A stretch of 64,000 nt of DNA. Origin: Polytrichum commune (Eukaryota; Streptophyta; Polytrichopsida; Polytrichales; Polytrichaceae). Positions 9,501-22,442 of this stretch are shown here, piece after piece. The translations under genes were made by a program, and so were the position numbers. The notes below the pieces were generated by a model. That model was not told where the DNA came from and searched no databases. It saw only the letters and a list, made by a program, of their open reading frames with translations. The DNA is taken from positions 16,678,001-16,742,000 of the forward strand of contig OX485804.1 in the NCBI GenBank assembly GCA_950295325.1. The letters are read 5' to 3'. Each line of letters begins with the position of its first letter. The first letter of the stretch is position 1.

Positions 9501-12104
9501 TTAAAGAGGTGATAGAGAGTAAACTAATGAAAATCCAATTTTGCATTTTGGTGCATATCTACACAATCTTGCCTGATCTTGGCGTCAGATCAAAACTTCG
9601 TGAAGAGTATTTTTTGGCTAATGAATTTCGCATATACAAACTCGGTTCCAAAGAGAGGTCAAGTCTTGTTTCTTTGGAGGTCTTCATGTCTTTGTCTTTA
9701 CTTGTTAGCACATCCACCTTAGCCTTCTCGTGTTCCAATAGTATGTGTGGCACTTGTTGGTTGTTTTTTGTCTCCGGAGTTCTTCGTTGCATCTGCAAGT
9801 AAGGTAGACATTGTTCAAACACTCATCTCAAGCGAGTTTCTAAAACATGTATACATATTCAAGTCTGAAACGAACATAGAAATTCACAAGTAACATTTTA
9901 AGGTTCAAGAGATATTCATCTTTGGCAGCAAGAATTGCAAGTTCAACAGTGATGTTCCTAATTTGAATTTGCTCTTGTGTAGTTTTTGCTTTATTCTAGG
10001 ATCTCTACATTTTCCAGAGTGTGGAAGTAATTGTAATAGGCTCGACAACCTCACAAATACGTCCCAGACATTGAAGCCACACATAAACATTGTTAAGCCA
10101 ATGTCCATGGCCCACAAAGTGAATTTAAATGAGTGCTTGAATCATTCTGAGTTTTGTACATTGTCAAGTTTTCAATTGGATAGATGTCAAAGTGTATTCA
10201 TTGAAGTGCATGAAGGTTGGATATCCTACTGTCAAGGACATGATGCTTTACTGTAGTAAATATGCAACTAGAATAATTATGGGAGGATTATTGAAGTTAG
10301 AAAGGGCAGCATGATGTCTCTCCTTCACAAACTTGTGCATTATCAAACAATGTGTGGAATGACTTCACTTACACCAACACTACAGAATCAACACAGACAA
10401 TTTGCAATATCATTTTCAACTCCACAAGGTCTTGTTTAGTACCCGAAAAAGTCTCCTCAATTTTTCAATGAGTCTCATCTTGATACGCTTTAGAGGAAGT
10501 GATCTGTTGGTTGACTCATCTTTTAATTCCTTTATAGTTGTAGCTCCTTCCATCGATGATAAGAACTTGAAGTAGGAATACGAGTTCCTTCTGTACACAA
10601 CAGTGATTTCAAAGTGCAAACCACATATATTGGAAGCATTCTAGCTACCCTTTCCCAAAAACCGTAGATAATTACAATGTGTCAAGTCTTATAGCCTAAG
10701 TTAACTCAAGATTACCTATAAAATATTTATGTTGTAGTCATCTGACTTCACTTCCCGTGTGACTTAAGATCTAAATGTATACACTTTTGTCCATCAAATG
10801 CACTTTTACTTAAACCTACTCAAAAGTTTCTATCCAAAACCAAGAGACTTATAAACTTCGACACTAAAGGCCCCTCTCCACCTGACTTGAGGGAGCTTGG
10901 TTTTAGCCTAAGACGTGTACATTAATACTTGCCTTCCCCCCTTGACTCGGTATGAAGCTCCGAGCTTAGGTGGCAGCCCAATGTGGCGGCACTAAAAGTG
11001 TTGATCCTACACGAATAGTGCCAAACCTGTGAGCCACCCCTAAGACTGCGGAGGGTTTCTTGGGCCGCTAAGCTTGCCCACACGTAGGCATCTGATTGGG
11101 CTACCTCCGGATGGCTCATTACTGGTAAAACTTTCAAGGTTGTCCCAGGTATTAGGCCCACACTTGTCACCCTTGCCAAACATGATGGTCGACCCAAATA
11201 CCCGCCTCCTCGATATAACGGTGGGTTTTAGCCTCAACACCCAGTCTTTGGTAAAGGACCGGTGGGAAAGGACCATAAGATTACTATGTTTTCTTCTTAC
11301 TTCTTATTGAAAAAACAAGTCCAAGTTGTTGGATTACATTGAAATTCTCTACTACATTTGATTATTTATAGATGAACTTTTGGACTCAAATTTTCATTCA
11401 TGTGAAGAAAAACACAAAAGAGTTATTACCTCTACACACATCCACATATTTTCATACATAAATAGATGGGTGATCATATATAAAGAAAATCAAAGCAAAA
11501 AAAGATAAAACTCTACAAAAATTCAAATAATTCAAATAATTCAAATAATTTTAGCCAATTAAGAATCAGCTACAAGGAAGAGAGAACATTCAACCATAAA
11601 AAAAAAAATCCAAATCACTACATAGTCAAACTTTTCATGAACATTCTACCAAAAAACTTTACCCTCTACCCAAACATATTCATTCTTCGAGTCCAAATTC
11701 AAATTATCCCAAAGTAGACCGATTCCACTTAAATCTGAGTTAAACGTCACATTACCAAATTTCTCACCTAAACTCCCAAACAACATTTTAGTTGAATAAT
11801 GCAAAGAATAGTACCCAATACCAGTACTTCCAATTCTAGCCATAAATACAGCAGACGGGTGATTCTAAAGACACTATGAATGGCGCGAGGGGCCCATACA
11901 AATTTGTCATTGGCTTAGATGCCCATAACCCAAATATGCTTATCGACAAATGTAATAGGACACTCGAATTCCAATGCAAGGAATTGGAATCTGGCATCAC
12001 ATCAAATTAGAACTCGCATTATATATCACCATTATATATCACCATTATATATCGCCATTCATGGATGTGGAATTATATAATGTGGAACCTCCATGAATGG
12101 GGAA
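9501..12104. other. Intergenic, no supported gene
   Basis: Open frames up to about 97 codons occur on both strands but none shows a recognisable domain or a plausible exon chain. The 10850-11290 part is more GC-rich than its surroundings and may be an old transposon fragment. Poly-A-rich stretches occur around 11490-11610. Nothing further can be supported. Confidence 0.4.
12025..12062. repeat. Short tandem repeat ATTATATATCACC
   Basis: Three head-to-tail units of about 14 bases (CATTATATATCACC and one CGCC variant). Simple tandem repeat with no further meaning seen. Confidence 0.6.
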
Positions 12105-12270
12105 AAACCGGACGCTAGTTGTAGTTGAACCGGTTGAAGTTCAAGAGCTTCACGAGAATCACCCATCATTAATGAGTAGTTTAGGGAATATACCCCACTT
12201 TAATAAAGAAAGAACGGGAAGATGTCTACATGTAACCACTTGGACTTGGAAACACTAGGACCTTGACCAA
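12105..12270 (+). mobile_element. Degraded copy of leader-type repeat
   Basis: Contains CTAGTTGTAGTTGAACCGGTTGAAGTTCAAGAGCTTCA, seen here only as separate words: ACCGGTTGAAGTTCAAGA and later CCACTTGGACTTGGAAACA. The same words in the same order occur at 17745-17930. It appears to be a shortened copy of the same repeat. Confidence 0.35.
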
Positions 12271-12791
12271 TTATGCCCCAAAGTTTTGCCGCATACTATT
12301 CCTCATACCTAAATCCATGGCATGATTTGGTATTGGATAATCATCCTTGGCCCCACCAAGTTGAGGCCAAGTTGTGCCCAAACACATGTAAAAATGTAAG
12401 CCCCAAATTCGTGCCCAAGAATAGGTGGCATATATCTCAAAACTCCTCCCAAATACTTGGTTTGGTTTTATTCTTTGCAAGAAGAATTGTTTACTCCTAA
12501 TTAAATAGAGTACCCTTTGATGCACAAATCAAGTACTTGGATAACAATACTCGGGCGTGACGCATGTGTGTTAGAGCTTAACCCATGATTATGGGCCCTA
12601 TGAAAAGAAAGGGTTCACTCTTATGTTGCTTAGTAATGTTATGTGATAAATGAGAATTTTTGATGCAAATGGAGTTGTAGGAGATACCACCTATTTTAAG
12701 GTGTCATTATCGACATCCCAATCAACATCACTCTATCAACTAAGCAAATTATGGAATTATTGGTACATAGTTTTTACCTCACACATTCTTA

Positions 12792-13014
12792 TTACACTGA
12801 ATATTGAATCTAGTGTCTCTTAATATTAGGGGTTACACAATGCTCTGTATTTTAACTATTGATGTATATTTTTACCAAGTAAAGATATTAATGTTCTATA
12901 ACGTCCAAACGACCAATTTGACCTTTTGTGCCAAAAAATGAGATGTACAATAAATAGTTATAGCATTGCGTAATTCCAAATAGGAAGCGACACTGAATAC
13001 AATATTTAGTGTAT
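12792..13014. mobile_element. MITE-like element with TTACACTGAATATTG ends
   Basis: The left end TTACACTGAATATTGAATC and right end ATACAATATTTAGTGTA are inverted relatives of each other over about 25 bases. The ends resemble the CTACACTAAAT ends of M4, so it may be a distant M4 relative. It is about 223 bp and non-coding. Confidence 0.55.
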
Positions 13015-13019
13015 TCATC

Positions 13020-15120
13020 AAGACTTACTTGCACTACGTCACTTAAAAACTAACACTTGCCACACCATAGAGATATCATCTTTGGCTCATGGGAACCTGC
13101 CTCAACAACACAATGGCGAGGTGTTGGACTAGCACACCCCACTAACTATCAAAAAAAAAACGAAGCAAATCATTGGGCCAGAATGCCCGCCAAGGAAAAC
13201 CCAAACAATATCACCATCACGATGCTCAACCACAAATATTGGACACCCTAAAAATTACCACTAGTACAACCAAACATACACATCATCACTACCATCCCCC
13301 TAAATGCCTTCCAGTACACACTTGAACCACAATGGCCATTTTACTACAATCAACATGAGCTAGCCCTCACAACAACCATTTGTATTCATAGGCTAGACAC
13401 CCCACCAGTAGAACACACATTCGGAGTTAAACTATAACAAACCTTCCTAGATAAACAAAACCATACTAACGCCACACACAACCCTACAATTACCATCAAA
13501 CCATACAAAGTGAAAAATTCCAATTAATAGGCAAATACGCCAAAAATAACCCCACATCCCAACTTCCTCCCCAATCAAATTCCTGACATACCACCAAAAT
13601 ATTACATAGTAAAGCAACTAAATATAACCTCTAAAATAATCTATGTACATATGGCTCCATTACACCACCTGGTTGATAAAAGCAATGGAAACATTGCAAG
13701 ATCATGTATATATAGTTTACTCAACAATACACATATTACATAAAGGCTCCCAAGCTTCCAATACATATTACGTGCATAACTTTTTGCCATATGGCTAGCC
13801 CTAGCCTATACCCAAAATACCCCCATGACATCCACGTTGTACTAGAAACCTCAACAATATCTACCTTCTAACTAACCACATTAAACGACCGTCCTCTTAG
13901 CATAACCACACCCCACACAAACTTCTCATAGCCTCAATAGTGAACTTCATCACATGGTTCTCCCATAAACTAAGAATCCAAAAGTCAAAGCCCAAACATG
14001 CATACATGGTAGTGACCAAGCAGACATACTAGCAAACGATGGAACAACCAAACCAACTATCACCCATACCACATATATACATAGCCCACACCATACTATC
14101 TAGATCGTCTAAACCACCCTTGACAACCAATCTCACAAGAATAATAAGAAACCTCGAAACATTCATCAACAAAGAATTTAACAAACATATAGATGAGAAA
14201 ACTAAGCATTTTCCAATGTGCCGACAAATGAATATCCCATGATCAAATTCCCCATAAATTATCCAACTCATTCTCATAAATACAACAAACCACTAACACA
14301 CAAATCACACAAATATTTGAAGTTTAGGTTAGCACAATACATGGGAAATCACAGGAAAAAAAATATTGGCCTCAAAAATTCCCCAATCCTGATTGCACAC
14401 TATGCCAATCCAATGACAATGATACATGGCCACACTTAATATCATATATGTGACCATAAATTTCTCAAAACCATATGAGTAGCAAGACACAATGTCGCCA
14501 CCCAACAAATCACCAACTTATTGAAATCAAACATGCATACAAAACACTATACACTCACAAACACGGGCAACGGTGACAATCATGCCCAAGATAACACCAT
14601 TCCACTGTGGCTTCTACGATGCTCATGCCAAACAACAAAATGCATGTGCCTAGCAAGATTACGCCTGGACACGTTATATACACAAGGTTTACCACAAGGC
14701 CAATCAAACCTAATTTGCCATCCCCTAACCTAACCATCCAAATGATAAAATTCACATTCACTCACGATAGATACATGGACCAAGCCATTATAACTAAACA
14801 AGATAAATATAACCCACTTACAACCACAATCAAAGCAAATGGACGGCTAGGAAGCCCACTTATATCCATTACAACATGACTTCGTGGATCCATTCACATA
14901 CAAAGCATCAAATTGCTCAAATTTTGCAAATATCCCCCAAACTTATCAATAAATAATGGAAAACATCCACCATATTGCCATAAAATACCTAACTTATTTA
15001 GTCCTCAAGAAGGGGAAACTAGACAACAAACAACAACCTATTCAACCATCCTCAGAAGCGGCAATCTTGAAACTATCTAACTACATAAAACAAGCTCACT
15101 TACCGCAAAGATAGGTAGTA
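13020..15120. other. Strand-asymmetric block, + strand very poor in G
   Basis: By eye, most 60-base lines here carry only about 3 to 8 G residues, with A and C dominating, unlike the flanks. Open frames up to 90 codons exist but show no recognisable protein. Stop codons interrupt every frame. It may be a heavily mutated transposon or an unusual satellite-like region. See findings. Confidence 0.5.
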
Positions 15121-16494
15121 AACCCTACCTCTGAATCAAGGGGAGTCTTGTACAAAATTAGAGCCAATGGGCTCAAATTCACATTAGTGGAAACCACTAA
15201 CATTCATTTATTTGATTTTATTGTGTGATTTGGTGTGGCTCACATTGTTCATCATCAACCCATGTTATTTGTTTTCCAATCAATAGGTGGCAACTATAGT
15301 TGTCTTTTTAATTTCATACTAAATCATACTTTTAGTGTAGCAAAAAATTTCCATGTGATTTGTGCACATACCCAAAACCAAACCAATTGAACCAAGAACC
15401 AACATTGTGTAACGATCTCCTATACTTTGGGGCTTCAAACATATGATTGTGCTATGTAGTGTTCATTCAAGCCTTGTGTTTGTTTTTGGGAATGCTTGCC
15501 TTGGTAACTATAACATAAATGCATCTCACACTTATGTATATCAAAAATTCTAGTTTATCATGTAAGCACATAAAGTACTTTGTCATCCACCATTTTGTAT
15601 ATATATATATATTCTTATGACTTTATTATGTCAATATGCCCAAACAACAACAACAACAATAATCTTGAACCTTATCAACGCAAGCTTTGATAATAACAAT
15701 AATGATGTCAACACCTTGATGAAGCAAATGTCATAATTAAAGAGTCATTTTTCCTTTGTGCTCTTGCCAACCTTCAATGGGTAGTTGTATAAGATTCAAT
15801 AATTCATAACATAAACAGTGTGGACATCCCTTTGAATGAAACAAAACAAGGAGAGCAAAAGAAATTTTAAAACAATAAAATAAAATCGGTGTTCAAGTAC
15901 TGACATGTTATCATTGAATGAAATATTTTTTATCATGTACACATTCTTTGAGAGTAACTTGGTAGGACACTAGAAACCTAGACGGTGGAAGGAAGTTGAG
16001 CTATAAACCACATGTCTAAGGTGTCTATAGGGGAATGCAATTGCCTGATGACCTATCACACAAATCAATTGATTATGGTAAATTATATGGAAACAACCGT
16101 TCAATGTGGTTCATCATGGGCAACTCTATAGAGTGGCCCACATTATAAACGTCATCAATGGAAGAAGTTTGCAACCTTAAATATTGAGCATGTAAATTCA
16201 AATTTCATATATATATATATATATGAAATATATACAATTTTTAATACTCTATGATTAAGGTGGTCCACATCATCAACCTTATACGCCAAACACCTCTGTG
16301 TTGGAACATGTTTTGCACACACACTACAATCCCCAGAGAATAGATTGTGGAAAATTAATAATCTCACTAGTTTGACCAATAATACCTACCATAATTGGAG
16401 TGACCCTGGAAGGCGAAAGCCCAAAATTTATTTTATTTTATGTTTTAAATCTTCATCATACACCTATCAGAGCCCAACATTTTCCTTTTTAATT
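15121..16494. other. Intergenic, simple repeats only
   Basis: No gene seen. It contains a CAA/AAT microsatellite near 15646-15666, AT dinucleotide runs at 15599-15611 and 16207-16225, and otherwise unremarkable AT-rich sequence. Confidence 0.5.
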
Positions 16495-16830
16495 GCACCC
16501 ATACCCAGACCATGCCCATCAGCAGTGACCTATGCCCACCCATGCCCACCCATAGCATGACATGTGCGCACCCATGCCCACCCATGCCCACCCATGCTAT
16601 TCAAATTGCACCCATGTATTCAAAAATTGTGTAATTGTGTAATGTGTATTGTGTAATTGTGTAATGTGTCTTGTATGATTGTGTAATTGTGCCCCACCCA
16701 TGCCCACCCATTATAATATCAAACCCATGCCCACCCATGAACAATAATATCGCAGCCATGCCCACCCATGCCCACCCATGAACAATAATATTGCACCCAT
16801 GCCCACCCAAAACCCATGGGCATGGGCACC
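16495..16830. repeat. CCCATGCCCACC minisatellite
   Basis: Irregular tandem array of units CCCATGCCCACC or CCCATGAACAATAATATYGCA, broken at 16627-16690 by a second small array of TGTGTAATTG units. It ends in the palindromic CCCATGGGCATGGGCACC. Read on the minus strand, one frame encodes Gly/Trp/Met-rich repeats, but only because the array is in frame; I do not call it a gene. Confidence 0.8.
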
Positions 16831-17740
16831 CAATGTAGGGCTCTGACACCTATACTTGGATTTAGGCAACACACGTGCATATGAGTTCAAGACAATTGAC
16901 ATGCGTCACTTGAAATTTGTCTCACATCAATGGAAAATCTGCAAATCTACCATACCGATAGATTTGCATGATTCTTACACCTAAGAACCATGTATTGGAA
17001 GTGTAAGTGCATAGAAATCGCACTAAACATGATGCTCCAAAGCCAATCGCATCGCATGGTATGGTCGCAAGTGAAGACCGTCTCCGCTAATGTACTCTTC
17101 TAGGTCAACACTCGGAGTCAAGCCTTTTGAGATTCAAAGGGCAAGCTAGACTAACGTTGAATCCTAAATTATCTCGAAGTTATTCATGCTGACGAAGCAT
17201 TGGTGATCTTACACATCCACCCCATTTGTTGAGCTTCATTGTCATTGTCCTCTTCCTCCGCCCCTAAGTTAGAATTGGGTCCCACTCTTATATTCCAAAC
17301 AATTACCGCAACACCATCAAACTATTGCACCCAACTACACATGAAGTAGGTAGGCGTGCCTAAAAGTAACACCCGCCTTAAAGCGACACCTATCACACTC
17401 TAATCTCCCTAATATCATGCATGTGGCAACCAAACTGCACGTGATATTAAGGAGGTATGTAGTGTCAACGTGGATGCGTGATAATAAAGAATTGATGTAT
17501 TGTGTGACGTTATGGAATAACACAAAGTCCACATTGCAATAATGACAATGAATGATGCGTGCAAGCGTTTGGTTTGGATTTTTTGGTGGATTATTGTAAT
17601 GTCAAAATCCATGATATATGAGAGGGAAGTGTGACAACGAGGAGGGAGATTTTAACCGAGAACATCCGTTCCCTAGGGTTCCGGGATATAAGAGGAGTGA
17701 AATTGAGGAGGGTGATATTATGGAGGCTAGAGTGTCACAT
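16831..17740. other. Intergenic, nothing recognised
   Basis: Unique-looking AT-rich sequence. Short minus-strand frames of about 65 codons occur at 17335-17612 but overlap each other in different frames and show no motif. Confidence 0.4.
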
Positions 17741-17960
17741 ATTCAATGAACGGAGAGAACCGGCTATTAGTTCTAGATGAATTGGTTGAGTTTGAAAGAC
17801 GACCGGTTAAAGTTCAAGACTTCAAGAAAAATACTCATCGTTTTAGAGGAAATCTATGGAATGAAGCTCAAATTAGCAAAGGAAACCTGGAACATCACAA
17901 CATGCAACCAATTGGACTTGGAAACAATATGAAATATTTTGAAAGCCAAAGATAAAAGCC
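17741..17960 (+). mobile_element. Leader-type repeat, best-preserved copy
   Basis: Homologous to 8821-9000 (inverted) and 12105-12270. All share the order CTAGTT, a GAGTTTGARA word, CCGGTT, TCAAGACTT and a TTTTAGAGGAA word. A 69-codon frame is open from 17746, and parts of it stay aligned with the 8821-9015 minus frame. That may mean a short leader peptide or chance. I treat it as a non-coding mobile-element fragment. Confidence 0.35.
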
Positions 17961-19794
17961 ACTACTCATATGTGGTATTAGGTACAAAATAGCTCCCCTT
18001 TGGCCAATCATTATGATGGTGTAAGAAGATATAAGAGCAATGATAAGAAGAGCACCAACTTTGGCCAATCACCGTGGCTAATCTTGAATTTACCTACATA
18101 ACCAGGCAATGTAAGAATTATTTCACAAGAGGTGAACAATATCCTCGTTTAATAAAAGACTCTTGGATTACAAGGTTGATTTTGAGATTGTTGGGTTTTT
18201 TGATGGGTATGTTTCCAACCCATTTGCTAACCTAGGTTAAATTTCTTGAATCGTATTTCAAAATGGCAAGAAACCCAAAATCATCAAAAACATTGAAAAT
18301 GTCGCTATAAGGACCACTTACATTAGAAATCATGCAGACCCATTGAGCAAGAAAGAATTGTTGCATTCAAGAGTACCTCTCATTCATCGAACAAAAAACA
18401 CTCTCAAACAAGTTGTAGGTTGGAGATTACTTTTTGTAAATGATATCTAGCACATATAGGTGGGATAGTACTTTAGATCGAATGTAAGATTAGCGATGCA
18501 ACAATTGTCACACTAATTATCCCAAACAGTGAGAGTGGGCTAATAGTGCGTGTGGGAAATTAGTGAAGGTTACACTTGATTCCTTGATGCTATGAAATTA
18601 GTGCCACCAGAAAATATAGGGTTTTGGAAGTCCAAAGTGTCGAAAACCCTCAATACAAGCTCTCCTCAGTTTCTTGGTGTTAAGAGATGCCTCAAGAGTG
18701 AGTGGCACCGGTTGATAAGAAGAAGAAACCTCTTCAAGTTCATTAGAATAAATTATGCACTCTACAAATGCCTTAAAACACTCACTATTTTTTTTTTTGA
18801 AAGGTGTGGTAATGAGAATGTGTTCATGAATTCAATATCACTCCAGAAAACAATCAAACCCTTACAAATTTTGAGATTTGGCTAAATAGTGTGTGTTTCG
18901 GGGATTAGTACCACATGCTCTAAATGAGAAATTTAGTGTAATATCCCAATTAGCAAATGTTGAGGTTGAAATTGCGGGCTAGTGCAAGCCGTCCAACACC
19001 CACTTCAGGGGTTGGAATTTACCAATAGGTTGATAAATAAATAAATAAATAAATAACCATTGTTGGACAATCCAACATGAATTTGAGCCCATTAACCCTA
19101 CCCTACCCTACCCTACCCTACTCAAGAATCCTCTTGGTGCAGGGTGGGATTTACTATTTACCTTGCGATGGGTAGGCTCTTGGCTTCCTACCTATTGAAC
19201 TAGTTTTTTTATTCAAGTATAGAGAAGGTTTCACAGCGGCAATTGAACCACCAACCACTCTATTCAGAATTGGATACCTCTCCACTATCACCTAGTAGTT
19301 TAGGGTCATCTCATACCTCCGGTAGGTTGACAATCAATGTGCTTGATAAGAGCAACCTTAGTGTAGGGAAATGAAACCTATGTTTTCTCTAAACCTTTGA
19401 ACATGGTTAGTTTGACTCTGTCAACAACATCGTTCGATGTTTGTTTTGTTTGTGATTTTCACTAATAAATTGGCCCAAGTGTATACTTTACACATAAACA
19501 ATGAAAACTACACAGATAGCCAACTTGTGTCATGTACAATAAATATCACGCCTACCAAATCTTTTGTAATAATGACAATGCTCTCGTGATATGTGCTTCT
19601 GAGAGTTACAAATACCAGCAGATAAGAACAGTGCACCGCAAAGTGCAATTTATCTCTAATTTTTTAGCAACAGTTCAGTTGAGTTCCACTTCTTAGCCGA
19701 GAATTCGTTATTTTCGCTTATTGTAAGGTAGAGAGACATAAAGCAATCCACAAGACACACCAAGTCCAAAGAGAGGAACAAGAAAAGGATTAGA
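17961..19794. other. Intergenic with simple repeats
   Basis: No gene seen. It contains a TAAA repeat (19036-19057), a CCCTA pentamer array (19094-19121, listed separately) and isolated M4-like words such as AATTTAGTGTAATA around 18942. The segment from about 18950 to 19080 carries TTGGACAATCCAACA, a small perfect palindrome. Confidence 0.4.
19094..19121. repeat. CCCTA pentamer array
   Basis: Five uninterrupted CCCTA units following AA. They resemble plant telomeric CCCTAAA but lack two A residues per unit, so this is a variant simple repeat rather than a standard interstitial telomere. Confidence 0.8.
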
Positions 19795-20100
19795 ATGGAG
19801 GACATTACCAATAGTGACACCAAATACAATAGCCACAACAACGATGGAATTCAAAAGCCTTATAATGTTGCATTAAACATAGAAAAAGGAGTGGAGGAAA
19901 TTTTGGTCTATGATTTTGGTAGAGAAGAAGAACAAGCCACTCAAACACGCATAAATGGAGAGAGCAAGGATCCACTAGAGGAGTTCTTTGAGCATTTCAT
20001 GGAGGCAAAGGACAAAGAGGGGAAAACAAACAAAGGAAATGATGAAGCAGAGAATAAGGATTTGGACATCTCCAAATGCGATGAGGAGAACACACCATAG
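19795..20100 (+). CDS. Hypothetical acidic ORF, 101 aa (weak)
   Basis: Opens with ATG and reads 101 codons of very hydrophilic, Glu/Asp/Lys-rich sequence (for example NIEKGVEEILVYDFGREEEQ) to a TAG. The composition is more protein-like than other intergenic frames, and it has no hydrophobic segment. I do not recognise a family. No splice partners were found, and the sequence downstream is broken by stops. It could be a leftover of a transposon gag-like region or a chance frame. Confidence 0.2.
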   Translation: MEDITNSDTKYNSHNNDGIQKPYNVALNIEKGVEEILVYDFGREEEQATQTRINGESKDPLEEFFEHFMEAKDKEGKTNKGNDEAENKDLDISKCDEENTP

Positions 20101-21595
20101 ACAACAACTAGGATGCAAGGTTCTACAACAAGAATGGCAAGTATTTGTTGAATTCACCAAAATTTTGGAACGCATTCAAGAAGTAATTCCCAATATTTCT
20201 TTATTCATTTTTTCTTTCTCTTTTTGCAACTACCATGGACCAGGAGGTCTCCCGATCCATCATTTTTATGATATAATCTTTCCCTATTTAATTGCATTGG
20301 CACACTTTGATATTTATCTTCTTTCTATATCAAGAGTGTGGCATTGTTAGGCACCACATTTTTTAAACCCATCAAATCCCTAAAGAAGTGCATGGACTTG
20401 CAACCAACGAAGCCATCAAAGTGTAACTCTTATCTTGCTTACCGCCTAAGGAAAATCACTGCAGTTAATTTTTCCTCACCACAATGCCTGAGGTTGCGTG
20501 TTAGACAACATCTAAAACTTTCAGGAGGTAGTTTGACTTTTCATTTAATAAATCTCTTCTTTCTAATTTTATCGGCGTGTCGTTGTACTGTTGGAAACTC
20601 ACATCTTTTGTTTCTCTCTTTTGTAGGTTCGACCAAGTCATCTCCTTCTGAGTTATCATATGCTTCCCCCACCTCAATGTTTTGCCTAGACAAAAGTTAG
20701 CCAACTCTACAAAGGAGTCACTAATGACTATCAAGACACCGGGAGCTCTCTTGGTCTTATGTTTCTTCCACAAAGAAAGCAAGTAAGTTGTTAGGAGGCT
20801 CTGGAGATGGTGACCGATACTTAGCCAACGGGAGTCCTCCCAATCTTTTGCTGACCTAGTAGAAGTATATAGTCTAGGAATTCTATATGTTTTTGGAGTG
20901 TGGTTTATTTTTTGGTTTACTGTACATTGCAATCTCGTGTTGGAATGTCTTCTATATAACCCCCTTAGAGATAAGTTTCCATCACTATTTGAGAACATTG
21001 CTCCAGGGAGCCTCAAGTCTTTATTTCAATTAGACCGACAAGTTGACATTAGCCTCTATCTCACAATGGCTACCACACTCCAACACTCTAGAGACTTAGT
21101 TGGTTTGAAACCATTTTGATGTACTTCTCGTCCCATTAGCATTTTTAGCTTCCTGGACCTTAAAATAAAATTCATTTCATATCATGTCAATGCTCAACTT
21201 GTGTTTGAGATTCTATGAATGAAGTTATCTTTCCCAAATCCTTATTTTTACTCTCCACATGTGCTTTGTGTCATACATTTTGTTGAGTGTATTTTATTTC
21301 TAGTGGTATAGATAAGGAGACCTCCTGATGCTCTTGGAGATTAAACTTGTTTTAATAATGCATTATGAAATTTGTATTATACTTTATTACTTTTTTTTTC
21401 TTATAAATACTCATTCTTTGACTTGAAGCCAAGGATAATTTGGGCATTAGGAGTGCCACCAGTTGTATTTTGTTTACTATAATTTTTTGGGCCTTTCATT
21501 ATTAATCTCCTAATGAAATTATCACTCATAATCTTTAATTTATCAATTTATTAATTTAGGCTTCTTAATTATCAAATTTTAGTTAAATACTTGTT
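20101..21595. other. Intergenic, no supported gene
   Basis: The longest frame in the window, 171 codons on the minus strand at 20501-21016, lies here. I reject it as a gene because its translation shows no recognisable domain and overlaps open frames on the other strand. The region may be a decayed transposon. Confidence 0.35.
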
Positions 21596-21950
21596 CGAGC
21601 CCACTTCTCTTAGGATAAAAAACACACAATTTGTACAAGATGGTTAGCAAATCCATATCGAGGCCTTAGCAACTTTCCTCATAATATTTGAAGTTCATAT
21701 GAACAAATATCCATTATCAAAGTGAAGATTCTCATCCTCATCAAATGGTCACATAGATCCCCTGTATTATGTTGACTATGGAACCTAGAATACTTATCAT
21801 AGTTTGAAAATGCTATCCAATCTCTTTTTAAGCACATGTCTTTTTGGCATCCGTTCTTGGGACCCCGCCAAACCACATACCACTCAGAGTTAGATGTCCG
21901 ATCAACTACATAACCAAAGTAGGCTTGTCTACCTGCCTTACTTTCTAAAT
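21596..21950. mobile_element. M1 element, reverse orientation
   Basis: Collinear with the reverse complement of the 5889-6258 and 48151-48525 copies: CCCACTTCTCTTAGGAT, GATGGTTAGCAAATCC, AAGTGAAGATTCTCAT, TTTAAGCACATGTCTTTTTG and CCAAACCACATACCACTCA appear in the expected inverted order. It ends near CTTGTCTACCTGCCTTA. Confidence 0.7.
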
Positions 21951-22033
21951 GCTTCGGTTGGCATGAGTTGGATCAATGTGCAACATGTGCAATATGGCAT
22001 GAGACTTTGTGAACTTGAAGAAGGATTATTCTA

Positions 22034-22442
22034 AGTAAGGGTCGGTTTAGACTACGGTGAAGAAGTGCACCGGATGGTAAAAAATTTCCGCCCCAAGGCA
22101 AGACTATTTGAGGCAACGGTTGGTATGGCGAACAAGATGAAAAAAAAATATATATATCATAATGTCTCAACTTGGAGTTCTCCAAAGGTCAAGTTTCAAG
22201 TCCAAGGGTTGGAGGTTGCCCAAGAAACTTGACCTCTAGAGAACTCCCTTAACCAAAAAGTGTTGCCATGTTGGTATCCATGTCATGTTTTCATCCATGA
22301 GCATGAAGTTCTCCACTAGAGAGGTCTTGGCCATAGTGTAAACCCCGGCCGGTGAAACTTATTTTGTCACCAATCATATTGCTCCATTCCCCTAAAATTC
22401 TTGACCATCTAGTGCACTTCTTCACCATAGTCTAAATTGGCC
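22034..22442. mobile_element. M2 element
   Basis: The left end TAAGGGTCGGTTTAGACTA and the right end TAGTCTAAATTGGCCA are inverted relatives; next to them GGTGAAGAAGTGCAC and GTGCACTTCTTCACC are exact inverses. Internal arms also pair (AAACTTGACCTCTAGAGAACTCC with GGAGTTCTCCAAAGGTCAAG, given here as words). Related sequence lies at 60090-60331 and 63620-63868. Confidence 0.7.

Noticed and set aside
16601-16902. Gly/Trp/Met-rich minus-strand frames over the CCCATGCCCA array
   Set aside because: Repeat peptide is a by-product of the tandem array; two frames are open at once, which a real gene would not need.
20501-21016. 171-codon minus-strand open frame, the longest single frame outside known exons
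   Set aside because: No recognisable domain, plain composition, overlapping open frames on the + strand, and no splice partners.
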